The notes beneath the pieces were generated by a model, which ran no database searches, was not told the DNA's origin, and saw nothing but the letters and a program-made list of their open reading frames with translations. The position numbers and the translations under genes were made by a program. Shown in pieces: positions 1 to 8,271 of a DNA stretch of 64,000 nucleotides. Origin of the DNA: VFJZ01 sp046598415. Lineage in GTDB: Bacteria; Actinomycetota; Thermoleophilia; Gaiellales; F1-60-MAGs149. The first letter of the stretch is position 1. Each line of letters begins with the position of its first letter. The DNA lies in contig JBKJIG010000139.1 in the NCBI GenBank assembly GCA_046598415.1, positions 8,629 through 72,628 of the forward strand. The letters are read 5' to 3'.

Positions 1-85
1 AGGTAAAGAGGTAGCACGAACTTCGCGACGCCCGGCACACCGACAGCGCCTGAGCGCGACCGCAACCTGCCAGGTCGCGCGATTC

Positions 86-152
86 GTGCGCCTCCCGCGC
101 GGAAACGTTCCGGGGTCAGACCCCACGACCGCCCGTTTTGGGGTCTGACCCC
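86..152 (+). repeat. Paired-palindrome REP-like repeat, copy 1
   Basis: Two 13-bp palindromes, GGGGTCAGACCCC at 112-124 and GGGGTCTGACCCC at 140-152, are separated by 15 bp. A 19-bp flank GTGCGCCTCCCGCGCGGAA at 86-104 is repeated exactly, reverse-complemented, beside copy 2 (10655-10673). The element lies upstream of the sigma-like gene. The rest of 1-213 shows no gene I can support. Confidence 0.85.
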
Positions 153-213
153 GGAGTCCTACGGCGCACGAAAGCGCACGTATCACGCACCGGGGATCGC
201 TCTCCACTTCTGC

Positions 214-690
214 GTGACCCCCCTTCAGGCCGACGGGCTCTACCGTCTTCTGTCCCCCGCTCTTCGCCGCCACTGCCTCCGGCTCGCCGGCAACCCGACC
301 GACGCCGAGGACCTCGTGCAGGAGGCATTCGCCGCGCTGATTCGCCGCGGCGGGCCGGTCGAGCCCGACGACGCGGCGCGGATGCTCTCCACCTGCGCCC
401 GCAACTCCCACGTCAGCCGCTGGCGGCGCGAGCGGCGCAACGTACTGCTCGCCGAGCCCGACGCCACGGGCCGCACCGACGTCGCCACCACCGTCGCCGA
501 CCGGCTCGAGCTGGCCGCCGTCGCCTCGGCCATCGCGCGGCTGCCCGAGCGGCAGCGCCGCGCCCTCGCCCTCGCGGGCGGCGGCTCGACGTCGCAGGAG
601 ATCGGCAGCGAGTTCGGACTCGGCGCGAACGCCGTGAACCAGCTGCTCCACCGTGCCCGGGCCGGTGTGCGCGCGATGACCGCAGCCTGA
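214..690 (+). CDS. ECF-type RNA polymerase sigma factor-like protein
   Basis: This 158-aa protein has the two-domain layout of small ECF sigma factors. The region-2-like part (about residues 5-75) contains NPTDAEDLVQEAF, the usual core-binding signature. The region-4-like part (about 100-155) contains LPERQRRAL and a helix-turn-helix ending in NQLLHRARAGVR. It should direct RNA polymerase to a dedicated promoter set. The start is GTG at 214. No anti-sigma factor gene is adjacent, so how its activity is controlled is not visible. It lies 36 bp ahead of the next gene on the same strand. Confident family call; target unknown. Confidence 0.8.
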   Translation: MTPLQADGLYRLLSPALRRHCLRLAGNPTDAEDLVQEAFAALIRRGGPVEPDDAARMLSTCARNSHVSRWRRERRNVLLAEPDATGRTDVATTVADRLELAAVASAIARLPERQRRALALAGGGSTSQEIGSEFGLGANAVNQLLHRARAGVRAMTAA

Positions 691-726
691 GAGGTTCGGC
701 TCGGATCCGGATACGCTCCGCTCTGG

Positions 727-2538
727 ATGCGCGTCTGCCTCGTCACGCCCTATGCCTGGGACCGCCCTAGCGAGGCGAACGACCACTGGTCGGCGCTGGC
801 CCGCGCGCTCGCCCAGCGCGGGCACGAGGTCGTCATCCTGGCGCCCGCTCGCAAACCCGCGCTGCTGCTGGAGGGACGCCGGCGCCTGCGCGCGCTCGCG
901 CGCGGCGACGCCTCAGCCCTGACGCCGTCGCCGCGGGTGCCGCTGGTCGTCGCCGTCGGGCTCGGCCTGCCCGTCTCGACCGGCGCCGCCGCACGCAGCG
1001 TGCCGATTCCCGTCGCCGTCGCCGCCGGGGTGCGTCTCGCACTGGTGCGCGGCGAGTTCGACGCCGTCGACGTGCTCGACCCCGACCAGCCGGGCCCAAG
1101 CGCCGTCGCGCTGCGGGAGACCCCCACGCCCGTCGTCGCGACGTTCTTCCGCGGCGGGCCGTCGCTGCGCCGGGCGCGCGGCGCCGAGCGCCTCACCGCC
1201 CGCGCCGACACCGTCGCCGCCGTCTCCCCCGCCGCCGCCGAGGTCGTACTGCAGCGCTTCGGGTTGCAGGCCACCGTCACCGGCGTTGCCGTCGACCGCG
1301 CGCGGTTCACGCGCACCACGGCAACGTCTCCGCCGCTGGTCGCGGTCGAGGCCACGCTGGGAGATGCCGGCGCGCTGCGCGCGCTGTTCCGCGAACTCGC
1401 GCCGACCACGGCCGAGGTCGCGCTGCTGCGCTCTGCCGGCAGCGCCGCGCTGCGCTCGCTGGTGCCGGCCTCGCTCGCCGGCCGCGTGCGGCTGCCCGAC
1501 GCGTCGACACCGGGCGCCCGCGCCGCCGCCCTGCGCGGTGCCAGCATCTTCATCGCGGCCCGCAACGGCAGCCCGCTGATCGCCCGCGAGGCCGCGGCCT
1601 GCGGCATCCCGATCGTTGCAGTCGCCGGAACCCCCGGCTCGTACGGCGTCGAGCACGAGGTCTCCGGCCTGATCGCACAGGAGGGTCAGCCAGCATTGGT
1701 CGCCGCCTGCGCGGGCCGGCTGCTGGCCGACGAGCCGTTGCGCCGGCGCCTCGCAGCCGCCGTCTCGCCCGACGGCGCCGACGAGGTGGCCGAGCGCGTC
1801 GAGGCCCTCTACGCCAAGGCGCCACGTCCTCGCCGCCTGCCGCCGGGGCCCGACCGGTCCGCGCCCGTCCTCTGCGACTTCCACATGCACACCGACCACT
1901 CGCCCGACTGCGAGACGTCGGTGCCCGACCTCGTCAACCGCGCGCTGCAGCTCGGCCTCGGCGCAATCGCCGTCACCGACCACAACACGATCGCCGGCGG
2001 CCTCGCCGCCCAGGCGTACGTGGCCGAGCACGACTTGCCGCTGCACGTGATCGTCGGTTCCGAGGTGATGACGTCGACCGGCGAGGTGATCGGCCTCTAC
2101 CTGACGGAGGAGATCCCGCGCGGCATGCCGTTCGCCGACACGGTCGAGGCGATCCGTTCGCAGGGCGCCATCGTCTACGTCCCACATCCATTCGACCGAC
2201 TGCACTCGATTCCCGACGCCGCGCTGCTGCGTCGCATGGCCGACCAGATCGACGTGCTGGAGACGTGCAACGGCCGGCTGTACCGCGAGGCGTACAACCG
2301 CGAGGCCGAGCGATTCGCCGAGCGATACGACCTGCTGGCCGGTGCCGGGTCCGACGCACACGTGCTGGAGGGACTCGCGACGGCATGTGTCGAGTTACCG
2401 CCGTTCACCGACGCGGAGTCACTTCTGCTGGCGCTGGCGAACGGCAAGATCGTCCGCCGTCCGAAGAACCTCGTGTACCTCCAGGGCCTGAAATGGCTGC
2501 GCAGCGCAAGGAGCCGCACGCCGGGCGCCGAAAGTTAG
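727..2538 (+). CDS. Glycosyltransferase (GT4-like) fused to a PHP-domain phosphoesterase
   Basis: The 603-aa protein is a two-domain fusion. Residues 1 to about 360 look like a GT-B glycosyltransferase: an N-terminal RVCLVTPYAWDRPSEANDHW stretch and a second Rossmann half with SPLIAREAAACGIPIVAV. Residues about 380-590 form a PHP domain: DFHMHTDHSPD (metal-binding HMH at 386-388), AVTDHNT, VPHPFD and GAGSDAH supply the expected His/Asp metal ligands. PHP domains hydrolyse phosphoester bonds. The pairing suggests transfer and phosphate release in one glycan or lipid pathway, but the substrates are unknown. It is followed after 9 bp by the UDG-like gene, so the genes are probably co-transcribed. 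Confidence 0.75.
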   Translation: MRVCLVTPYAWDRPSEANDHWSALARALAQRGHEVVILAPARKPALLLEGRRRLRALARGDASALTPSPRVPLVVAVGLGLPVSTGAAARSVPIPVAVAAGVRLALVRGEFDAVDVLDPDQPGPSAVALRETPTPVVATFFRGGPSLRRARGAERLTARADTVAAVSPAAAEVVLQRFGLQATVTGVAVDRARFTRTTATSPPLVAVEATLGDAGALRALFRELAPTTAEVALLRSAGSAALRSLVPASLAGRVRLPDASTPGARAAALRGASIFIAARNGSPLIAREAAACGIPIVAVAGTPGSYGVEHEVSGLIAQEGQPALVAACAGRLLADEPLRRRLAAAVSPDGADEVAERVEALYAKAPRPRRLPPGPDRSAPVLCDFHMHTDHSPDCETSVPDLVNRALQLGLGAIAVTDHNTIAGGLAAQAYVAEHDLPLHVIVGSEVMTSTGEVIGLYLTEEIPRGMPFADTVEAIRSQGAIVYVPHPFDRLHSIPDAALLRRMADQIDVLETCNGRLYREAYNREAERFAERYDLLAGAGSDAHVLEGLATACVELPPFTDAESLLLALANGKIVRRPKNLVYLQGLKWLRSARSRTPGAES

Positions 2539-2547
2539 CTCCGTTAC

Positions 2548-3153
2548 ATGCCGAGCCCGGATGAGATCTACGAGCGCTACCTCGCTCGCGCGATCAGGGA
2601 GATGAATACGCTCGGCGACGAGATTTCATCCTGCGCGCGGATCAGCCATCCTGCGCTCGCGCCGGTGCTGGGCTCGGGGCACCCGCTCGCCGACGTGATG
2701 CTCCTGAAGTACCGCGCCCAGGCGCCGGAGATCCAGGAGGGCGTCGCGTTCTTCGGCCGGGCCGGCGCCGCCGTGCTGAAGTCGGTCAAGCGCCTCGCGA
2801 TCGACCCGCTGGTCATCTACGGCACGAACTGCGTCAAGTGCGCGGATGCGCAGCCGGACGAGGCTGCAACCGCGTGCCCGCTGTGGCTTCTGCGCGAGAT
2901 CGCCATCACCGAGCCGAAGATCATCGTCGCGATGGGTGACGAAGTGGTCGAGACGCTCAACGATCTCCAGATTCCGCTCTCCCAGTCGCTCGACGCCTCG
3001 CGCGTGGGTGAGATCCAGCATCTCACCCCCAGCGTCGAGGCGCTCGTCGTGCCGGATCTCGATGCCTGCCTCAACGACGAGGAGTCGAAGCGTCGCTTCT
3101 GGCAGGCCTTCAAGGCCCTCGGACCGTGGTACGACGCGCTGCCCCCGTACTAG
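2548..3153 (+). CDS. Uracil-DNA glycosylase-like superfamily protein (degenerate motif)
   Basis: The 201-aa protein has the family 4/5 UDG arrangement: ADVMLLKYRAQAPEIQEG followed by FFGRAGAAVLKSVKRL, and VIYGTNCVKC where UDGs place a conserved Asn- and Cys-containing segment. Canonical family 4 enzymes carry a GEAPG-type loop for water activation. Here it reads LKYRAQAP, and the C-terminal HPSP-type loop is not evident. It may therefore be a non-catalytic or altered-specificity member. Its last 28 bases overlap the next gene, so translation is likely coupled. Superfamily membership is fairly clear; activity on uracil is doubtful. Confidence 0.65.
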   Translation: MPSPDEIYERYLARAIREMNTLGDEISSCARISHPALAPVLGSGHPLADVMLLKYRAQAPEIQEGVAFFGRAGAAVLKSVKRLAIDPLVIYGTNCVKCADAQPDEAATACPLWLLREIAITEPKIIVAMGDEVVETLNDLQIPLSQSLDASRVGEIQHLTPSVEALVVPDLDACLNDEESKRRFWQAFKALGPWYDALPPY

Positions 3154-4676
3154 CCCTCGCCGCCGCGTGGTGCGCCTGGACCGTGCTCGGGGCGCAGCTC
3201 GACCGGCCCTCGGACGACGTCGCCCTCCTGGTCGTCGCGGGCGTCGCCCTGCCGCTCGCCACGGGCATGGTGCTCGCCCTCGCGGCCGGGTTTCACGATC
3301 AGCGGCCGGTGCTGATCGGCATCACGGCCGTCGGGCTGGTGCTCGCCGTCGGCGGCACGCTGGCCGATCTGCCGACGCCCGCCGGGCTGGGCAAGGTCCT
3401 CGCTGCGGGTGCCCTCGGCATGCTGTTCATCCCGCTGCTCGATCGCGCGTGGCACGTCGCCGTCGTTGCGCTGCTGGTGATCGGCGTCGACGCGTACTCC
3501 GTCTTCGCCGGGCCGACGAAGCAGCTGCTGGAGTCGGGCAAGGACGTCATCTCCACGTTCACGGTGCCGCTCACGGCGCCCGGGATGTACGGCGCGGCGG
3601 GCATCGGCATCACCGACTTCCTGTTCCTGGGGCTGTTCTGCGGCGCGGCGCTGCACTGGCGGCTGCAGCCGCGGCTCACGCTCGCCCTCTGCGCGCTGTC
3701 GTTCTCGGCGTCGGTCGCGGTGGCCCAGCTGGTCGATCGCTCGGTGCCGGCGCTGCCGTTGCTGTCGCTGGCGTTCGTACTGCCCAACATCGGCCGCCTG
3801 CGGCCGAGCGCGCCAGACCGGCCGTGGGAGCTGCGCACGCACCCGGCCACGACGGCGAACTCGCGGCGCAACGCCGCCGCCCGGCCCGACCGACGCGAGC
3901 TCTGGATGACCGCGCAGGACGCCTGCTGGGAGCTGCTCGACCCGCTCATCGCCCCCGGCGCTATCGTCGGCATCGTCGGCGCCGGCAACTGCGACGACCT
4001 GCCGCTCGACCGCATCGCCGAGCGAGGCGGGCGCATCGACCTGCTCGACCTCGATCCGGCTGCCTGCCGTGCCGCCATCGCGCACGAGTCGCGGACGGTG
4101 CGCGCAAAGCTGCAGGCCCTCGAGGTCGACGCCAGCGGCGGCCACGCCGACCGCATCTCGGCGGCGATCGCTGCAGGCCGCGTGACGCAGCTGCCCACGG
4201 CCGACTGGAGCCCGCTCGGCGAAGGCCCGTACGACGTCGTGATCGGCGACCTGTTCTATTCGCAGCTGCTCTACCCCGGCCTGCGGGACGCCGGCGTCCC
4301 CGACGAGCGCATCATGCTCGCTCTGACGAACTACGGCCCGGCGCTGACCGGCCTCGTCGTCTCGCGCCTGCACGCGAGCGCACCCGACGGCGTCGTCGTC
4401 CACATCCACGACCCCGTCGGCTGGTGGGGCGGCCACACGCAGCCGTTCACGCTCGACCACGTGCTCGCGGTCGCCGGCCGCTCGGCCGACGAGGCGCTGG
4501 TGCTGCTGCAGACCGCGTCGGGGCCGGAGGGCACGAACCCGCGCGCGGCCCTGGCGGCGCTGGGCGTGCCGATCCTGCGCACGTCGTTCTGGCGGTGGTC
4601 GTTCGGGCGCGGCACCGACTACCTGGCCTGCGCGACCGTCGCGGCCCTACCCGCCGGACTGCGGACGCGCCGGTGA
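3126..4676 (+). CDS. Polytopic membrane protein fused to a Rossmann/methyltransferase-like domain
   Basis: The 516-aa protein starts with GTG inside the 3' end of the UDG-like gene. Residues 1 to about 225 contain six or seven hydrophobic helices. A linker rich in Arg and Ala leads to a soluble domain (about 255-500) with IVGIVGAGNCDDLPL followed by IDLLDLDP. That is the glycine-rich loop and acidic beta-2 end of SAM-dependent methyltransferases; VVIGDLFYSQLLYPG later in the domain fits motif IV. The protein probably tethers the enzyme domain to the cytoplasmic face of the membrane. I do not recognise a named family and the substrate is unknown. Confidence 0.6.
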   Translation: MVRRAAPVLALAAAWCAWTVLGAQLDRPSDDVALLVVAGVALPLATGMVLALAAGFHDQRPVLIGITAVGLVLAVGGTLADLPTPAGLGKVLAAGALGMLFIPLLDRAWHVAVVALLVIGVDAYSVFAGPTKQLLESGKDVISTFTVPLTAPGMYGAAGIGITDFLFLGLFCGAALHWRLQPRLTLALCALSFSASVAVAQLVDRSVPALPLLSLAFVLPNIGRLRPSAPDRPWELRTHPATTANSRRNAAARPDRRELWMTAQDACWELLDPLIAPGAIVGIVGAGNCDDLPLDRIAERGGRIDLLDLDPAACRAAIAHESRTVRAKLQALEVDASGGHADRISAAIAAGRVTQLPTADWSPLGEGPYDVVIGDLFYSQLLYPGLRDAGVPDERIMLALTNYGPALTGLVVSRLHASAPDGVVVHIHDPVGWWGGHTQPFTLDHVLAVAGRSADEALVLLQTASGPEGTNPRAALAALGVPILRTSFWRWSFGRGTDYLACATVAALPAGLRTRR

Positions 4677-4717
4677 GAATCAGCACGAGCGTAGGCGGCC
4701 GATGTACGCTCTCTTCC

Positions 4718-5689
4718 ATGCGCTGGCTCGCGATTGCCGCCCTCCTCGTCCTCGCTCCGGCCGCGGATGCCGCCGGGCCCTGGCTCCACGTCGGGCCGAC
4801 GGGGTTGCCGCCGATCACCGCCGTCGCGGCGCAGGGCAACTCGCTGTTCGCGCTCGCGCAGAACGGCGACATCTGGCGCGCCGATGCGGGCTCCGTCTGG
4901 GTCCGCCGATCGCGTCGTCCAGCGACCGGCACCAGCATCCTGGTGGCATCGCCCGGCGCGATCTACGTGGCGTCGACCGACCCGAACATCCTCTCGCGCT
5001 CGACCGATCGCGCGCGCACCTTCAGCCGCTGCGGCCGCGAGGGCTTGCCGCGCGGCACGGCGTTCGTGGTCGCGACGGCCAACCAGCGCGTCGGCGTGAT
5101 CCGCAGCCGGCGGCTCGCGCTCTCGTCGAACGGCTGCCGCACGTGGACGAGGCCCAGGATCTCGGGCCGCATCCGCAGCATCGCGCGCAACGGCACGACG
5201 TGGTTCGCCGTCGTCGAGCGTCCCAACCTGGCTCTGGCCGAGCGCTTCCGCCTGCTCGCGTCGACCGATCTCGGCCGCAGCTGGCGCGTGCGCGCGAACC
5301 GGACGGCGATGAAGCTCGGCTCGCCGCCCAGCCTGACGTCGGCGTCGCTCGTGGCCGACCGGGTCACGCCGAACCGGCTGTGGCTCATCCACGAGGGCCG
5401 GCTCGGACGCAGCGACGACGGTGGCCGGACCTGGGTCACCGCATCGCCGCCGGGGATGCGCGTGACGTCGGTCGTGCCGAGCGCGACCCGCGCGAACAAC
5501 GTGCACGTGCTGGGCCTGACCTCTGCGCGCCGGCCGATCACGCGCACGTCGTCCAGCGGAGGCGCGAACTGGTCCGACATCCCGCCGCCGGCAACCGGCG
5601 CCCTGCCGACCGTACAGTCGCTGATCGCGACGTCCGACTCGCGGGCGGCGCTGGCCACCTCGGCCGGCGTCTGGACCTACGCCTTCTAG
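4718..5689 (+). CDS. Secreted BNR/sortilin-like beta-propeller protein
   Basis: The 323-aa protein starts with a signal peptide: MRWLAIAALLVLAPAADA, probably cleaved after residue 18. It continues with repeated blades carrying the Asp-box-like pattern S-x-D-x-G-x-x-W, such as STDLGRSWR, SDDGGRTW and SSSGGANW. Such propellers (exo-sialidase/VPS10-like) bind glycans or protein partners at the cell surface. No sialidase catalytic residues can be assigned. The ATG at 4718 is chosen because it places the hydrophobic core at the N-terminus. The 3' end overlaps the convergent methyltransferase gene by 4 bp. Confidence 0.7.
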   Translation: MRWLAIAALLVLAPAADAAGPWLHVGPTGLPPITAVAAQGNSLFALAQNGDIWRADAGSVWVRRSRRPATGTSILVASPGAIYVASTDPNILSRSTDRARTFSRCGREGLPRGTAFVVATANQRVGVIRSRRLALSSNGCRTWTRPRISGRIRSIARNGTTWFAVVERPNLALAERFRLLASTDLGRSWRVRANRTAMKLGSPPSLTSASLVADRVTPNRLWLIHEGRLGRSDDGGRTWVTASPPGMRVTSVVPSATRANNVHVLGLTSARRPITRTSSSGGANWSDIPPPATGALPTVQSLIATSDSRAALATSAGVWTYAF

Positions 5690-7062
5690 GAGCCGGGTAC
5701 TGCCTCGAACCGCGCGACGCACTCGACGTGGTGCGTGTGCGGGAACATGTCGACCGGCCGGACGCGCTCCAGGCGGTAGCCGCCCTCGGCCAGTAGCTCG
5801 GCGTTGCCGGCGAGCGTCGTCGGGTTGCACGAGACGTAGACGATCCGCTGCGGCTCGAGCTCGAGCACGCGACGCACGGCCTTCGGCGTCAGACCCGCGC
5901 GCGGCGGGTCGAGCACGACCACGTCGGGGCTCGGCATGCCCGCCTCCAGCAGCGGCCGCACGGCCTTCGCGACGTCGCCCTGGACGAACTCGGCGTTCAT
6001 GACGCCGTTGCGCTCCGCGTTGTCGACGGCGCGCTCGACGGCCTCGGGCACGACCTCGATGCCGTACACGTGGCCGGCCGATCCCGCCATCGCGAGCGCG
6101 ATCGAGCCGATGCCGGAGTACAGGTCCCAGACGATCTCGTCGCCGCCCAGGCGCGCCTCCTCGATGGCGATCTCGTAGAGCTTCTCGCACATCTCGGTGT
6201 TGGTCTGCAGGAACGCGCCGGAGGAGACCTTGAGGCGGAGGCCGAGCAGGCGCTCCTCGTACCAGTCACGCCCGAACACGAGCGTCGACTCGAGGCCGTG
6301 GGTGACCTCGGCAACGCCGCTGGTGGTGGCGTGCAGCAGGCCGACGCAGCCCGGCACGCGCTCGGCCAGCTCGTCGACGAGCCACGTGGACTGCGGCAGC
6401 GCGCCGGGCGCCGTCACCAGCGTCAGCAGCAGCTCGCCGGTGCGATCGGACGCGCGGACGACCAGGTGGCGCAGGTAGCCGGTGTTGCTGCGGCGGTCCC
6501 AGATCTCGCCGTTGCTGCGGCGTGCCCAGGCCTCGACGACGCGCCGCGCCTCGTTGCCGGCCTCGCTCATCAGCAGACAGGCCGTAACGGGCATGATCTC
6601 GTCCCAGCGGCCGGCCCGGTGGAACCCGAGTGACGGACCCTCCTCGGTTTCGCCGAACGAGAACTCGAGCTTGTTGCGATAGCCGTAGGTGCGGATCGCG
6701 GGGATGATCGGGTCCTGCACGAAGTCGTCCTGGTGGCCGATGCGCTTCAGCACGTCGGCGATCTGCTGCGCCTTCCACACCTGCTGGGCGCTGTAGTCGA
6801 GGTCCTGCCACTTGCAGCCGCCGCAGGAGCCGAAGTGCGGGCACGGCGCGACCACCCGGTCGGGCCCGGGCGCGAGCGTCTCGACGGTGGTCGCCTCGCC
6901 GTAGGACCGCTTCACCTTGGTGATGCGTGCGCGCACCCGATCGCCCGGCAGCGCCCGGTCGACGAACAACACGAAGTCGTCGAGCCGAGCCACGCCGCGA
7001 CCGCCGAACGCGAGGGAGTCTACGAGGACTTCGACCTCGCTGCCTTTCTCGGGTCTTGACAT
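5686..7062 (-). CDS. rlmD: 23S rRNA uracil-C5 methyltransferase (RlmD/RumA-TrmA family)
   Basis: The 458-aa protein has the full family architecture. An N-terminal TRAM-like domain covers about residues 1-65. Iron-sulfur cysteines lie in CPHFGSCGGCKWQ (C74, C80, C83) with C162 as probable fourth ligand. A Rossmann domain contains VWDLYSGIGSIALAMA, and VLDPPRAGL precedes the catalytic cysteine in VYVSCNPTTLAGN (C412). The reaction is SAM-dependent 5-methyluridine formation in 23S rRNA; assignment to U1939 rather than another position is by homology only. It directly abuts the upstream MFS gene (0 bp), so the two are probably co-transcribed. Confidence 0.85.
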   Translation of the reverse strand: MSRPEKGSEVEVLVDSLAFGGRGVARLDDFVLFVDRALPGDRVRARITKVKRSYGEATTVETLAPGPDRVVAPCPHFGSCGGCKWQDLDYSAQQVWKAQQIADVLKRIGHQDDFVQDPIIPAIRTYGYRNKLEFSFGETEEGPSLGFHRAGRWDEIMPVTACLLMSEAGNEARRVVEAWARRSNGEIWDRRSNTGYLRHLVVRASDRTGELLLTLVTAPGALPQSTWLVDELAERVPGCVGLLHATTSGVAEVTHGLESTLVFGRDWYEERLLGLRLKVSSGAFLQTNTEMCEKLYEIAIEEARLGGDEIVWDLYSGIGSIALAMAGSAGHVYGIEVVPEAVERAVDNAERNGVMNAEFVQGDVAKAVRPLLEAGMPSPDVVVLDPPRAGLTPKAVRRVLELEPQRIVYVSCNPTTLAGNAELLAEGGYRLERVRPVDMFPHTHHVECVARFEAVPGS

Positions 7063-8220
7063 CTAGGCCGGAGTGTACGCACGGTGCGTGATCCGTCGTG
7101 CCGTCAGCGCACCGGCCAGGCAGAACACGCCCAGCGACGCGAACATCACGCCGAACCCGCTCTTCTCCGCGAGGAAGCCGAATGCGGGCGGGGTGATCGA
7201 GCCCATCAGGAACACGACCGTCGACGCGGCGCCGACCGCCACGCCCGCCGATCGGCCCGCGACCTCGCCGGCGATCACGTAGACGATGCCGTTGAAGCCC
7301 AGGGTGCCGAACGCCAGCAGCACGGCCGCGATCACGCCCGGCACGATGCCGGCACGGAGCGCGAACGGAAACGGGATGACCGTCGCCGCGCCCAGCACAC
7401 CGAGCGCCGACAGCGTCGCGACGCGACGGGATCCGCCGGCCCGGTCGGCCGCGAAGCCCCACACCACGCGGGCCGCCGCCGCGCCGAGGTTGAGCGCGGC
7501 GAAGACGATGGCGGCCCCGGTCTCCGACAGGCCCGCGTCGTGCGCCGCGCTGACCGTGAACGTGAGCACGCCGCCGAGCGTCGTCACGTAGAGCGCGCCC
7601 GTCAGCATCACCCAGCGCAGCGGCACGGGAAACGACGCTCGCATGGCGGGCAGGTCGGCCTGGCGCTGGCCGGGACCGGCCGCGTAGGCGAACAGGAAGC
7701 CGAACCCGAGCACGAGTGCGGCTGGCACGGAGAAGGCCAGCTCGAGACCGCCGAAGTGGTACAGGATCGGCAGCAGGCCCGCGGCGACGAACCCGCCGAC
7801 GGGTACCGCCATCTGGCGCAGGCCGAGGATGCGGCCGCGGCGATCCGCCGGGAAGTGGATCAGGATCGCCGTCATGCCTGCAACCGGCACCGCGGCGGCG
7901 CCGATGCCCGAGATCAGCAGCGCCACGAACAGCAGTCGAATCGACGGGGCGAAGCCGGCGGCGGCGAGTCCGGCGGCTCCGATCAGCGAGCCGAAGATCA
8001 GCACCGGTCGCGCGCCGATGCGGTCGCAGAGCCGGCCCGCGGCGATCAGCGCGACGGCCGGCCCGATACCCGTGGCGCCGAACAGGAAGGCGAACTCGAC
8101 CGTGCTGACGCCTCGGTCGTTGCGCAGCGCCAGGGTCAGGGCGGGCAGCCCGAACTGCACCAGCGAGACCGCGATCTGGGACGCGATCGCACAGAGCACG
8201 ATGAGATGACGCTGGGGCAC
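7063..8220 (-). CDS. MFS transporter
   Basis: The 385-aa protein has about twelve hydrophobic helices. The loop after helix 2 carries AAGRLCDRIGARPVL, matching the MFS motif A pattern (G-x-L-x-D-x-x-G-R-R-x-x), with a related AADRAGGSRRVATL in the second half. MFS proteins move small solutes or drugs by proton or solute coupling; the substrate cannot be read from sequence. It is transcribed away from a LysR regulator across a 48-bp gap with a dyad, so that regulator is the obvious candidate for control. It abuts the RNA methyltransferase gene downstream. Confidence 0.8.
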   Translation of the reverse strand: MPQRHLIVLCAIASQIAVSLVQFGLPALTLALRNDRGVSTVEFAFLFGATGIGPAVALIAAGRLCDRIGARPVLIFGSLIGAAGLAAAGFAPSIRLLFVALLISGIGAAAVPVAGMTAILIHFPADRRGRILGLRQMAVPVGGFVAAGLLPILYHFGGLELAFSVPAALVLGFGFLFAYAAGPGQRQADLPAMRASFPVPLRWVMLTGALYVTTLGGVLTFTVSAAHDAGLSETGAAIVFAALNLGAAAARVVWGFAADRAGGSRRVATLSALGVLGAATVIPFPFALRAGIVPGVIAAVLLAFGTLGFNGIVYVIAGEVAGRSAGVAVGAASTVVFLMGSITPPAFGFLAEKSGFGVMFASLGVFCLAGALTARRITHRAYTPA

Positions 8221-8253
8221 GGCTCCACCCTACATCGCCCGATACCCCGTTAG

Positions 8254-8271
8254 CATAGGCAGGTACCTATG
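8254..8271. promoter_or_regulatory. CATAGG-N6-CCTATG dyad, probable LysR operator
   Basis: A perfect inverted repeat, CATAGG CAGGTA CCTATG, lies between the divergent MFS and LysR genes. It contains ATAGG-N6-CCTAT, compatible with the T-N11-A rule for LysR sites. Its right arm overlaps the first possible LysR start codon (ATG at 8269). Translation could instead begin at the in-frame ATG at 8284. Confidence 0.55.

Noticed and set aside
2846..4717. Long plus-strand open frame over the membrane/methyltransferase gene
   Set aside because: It is an Arg/Pro/Ala-rich shadow frame created by high GC. Only its 3' part (from 4718) is a gene.
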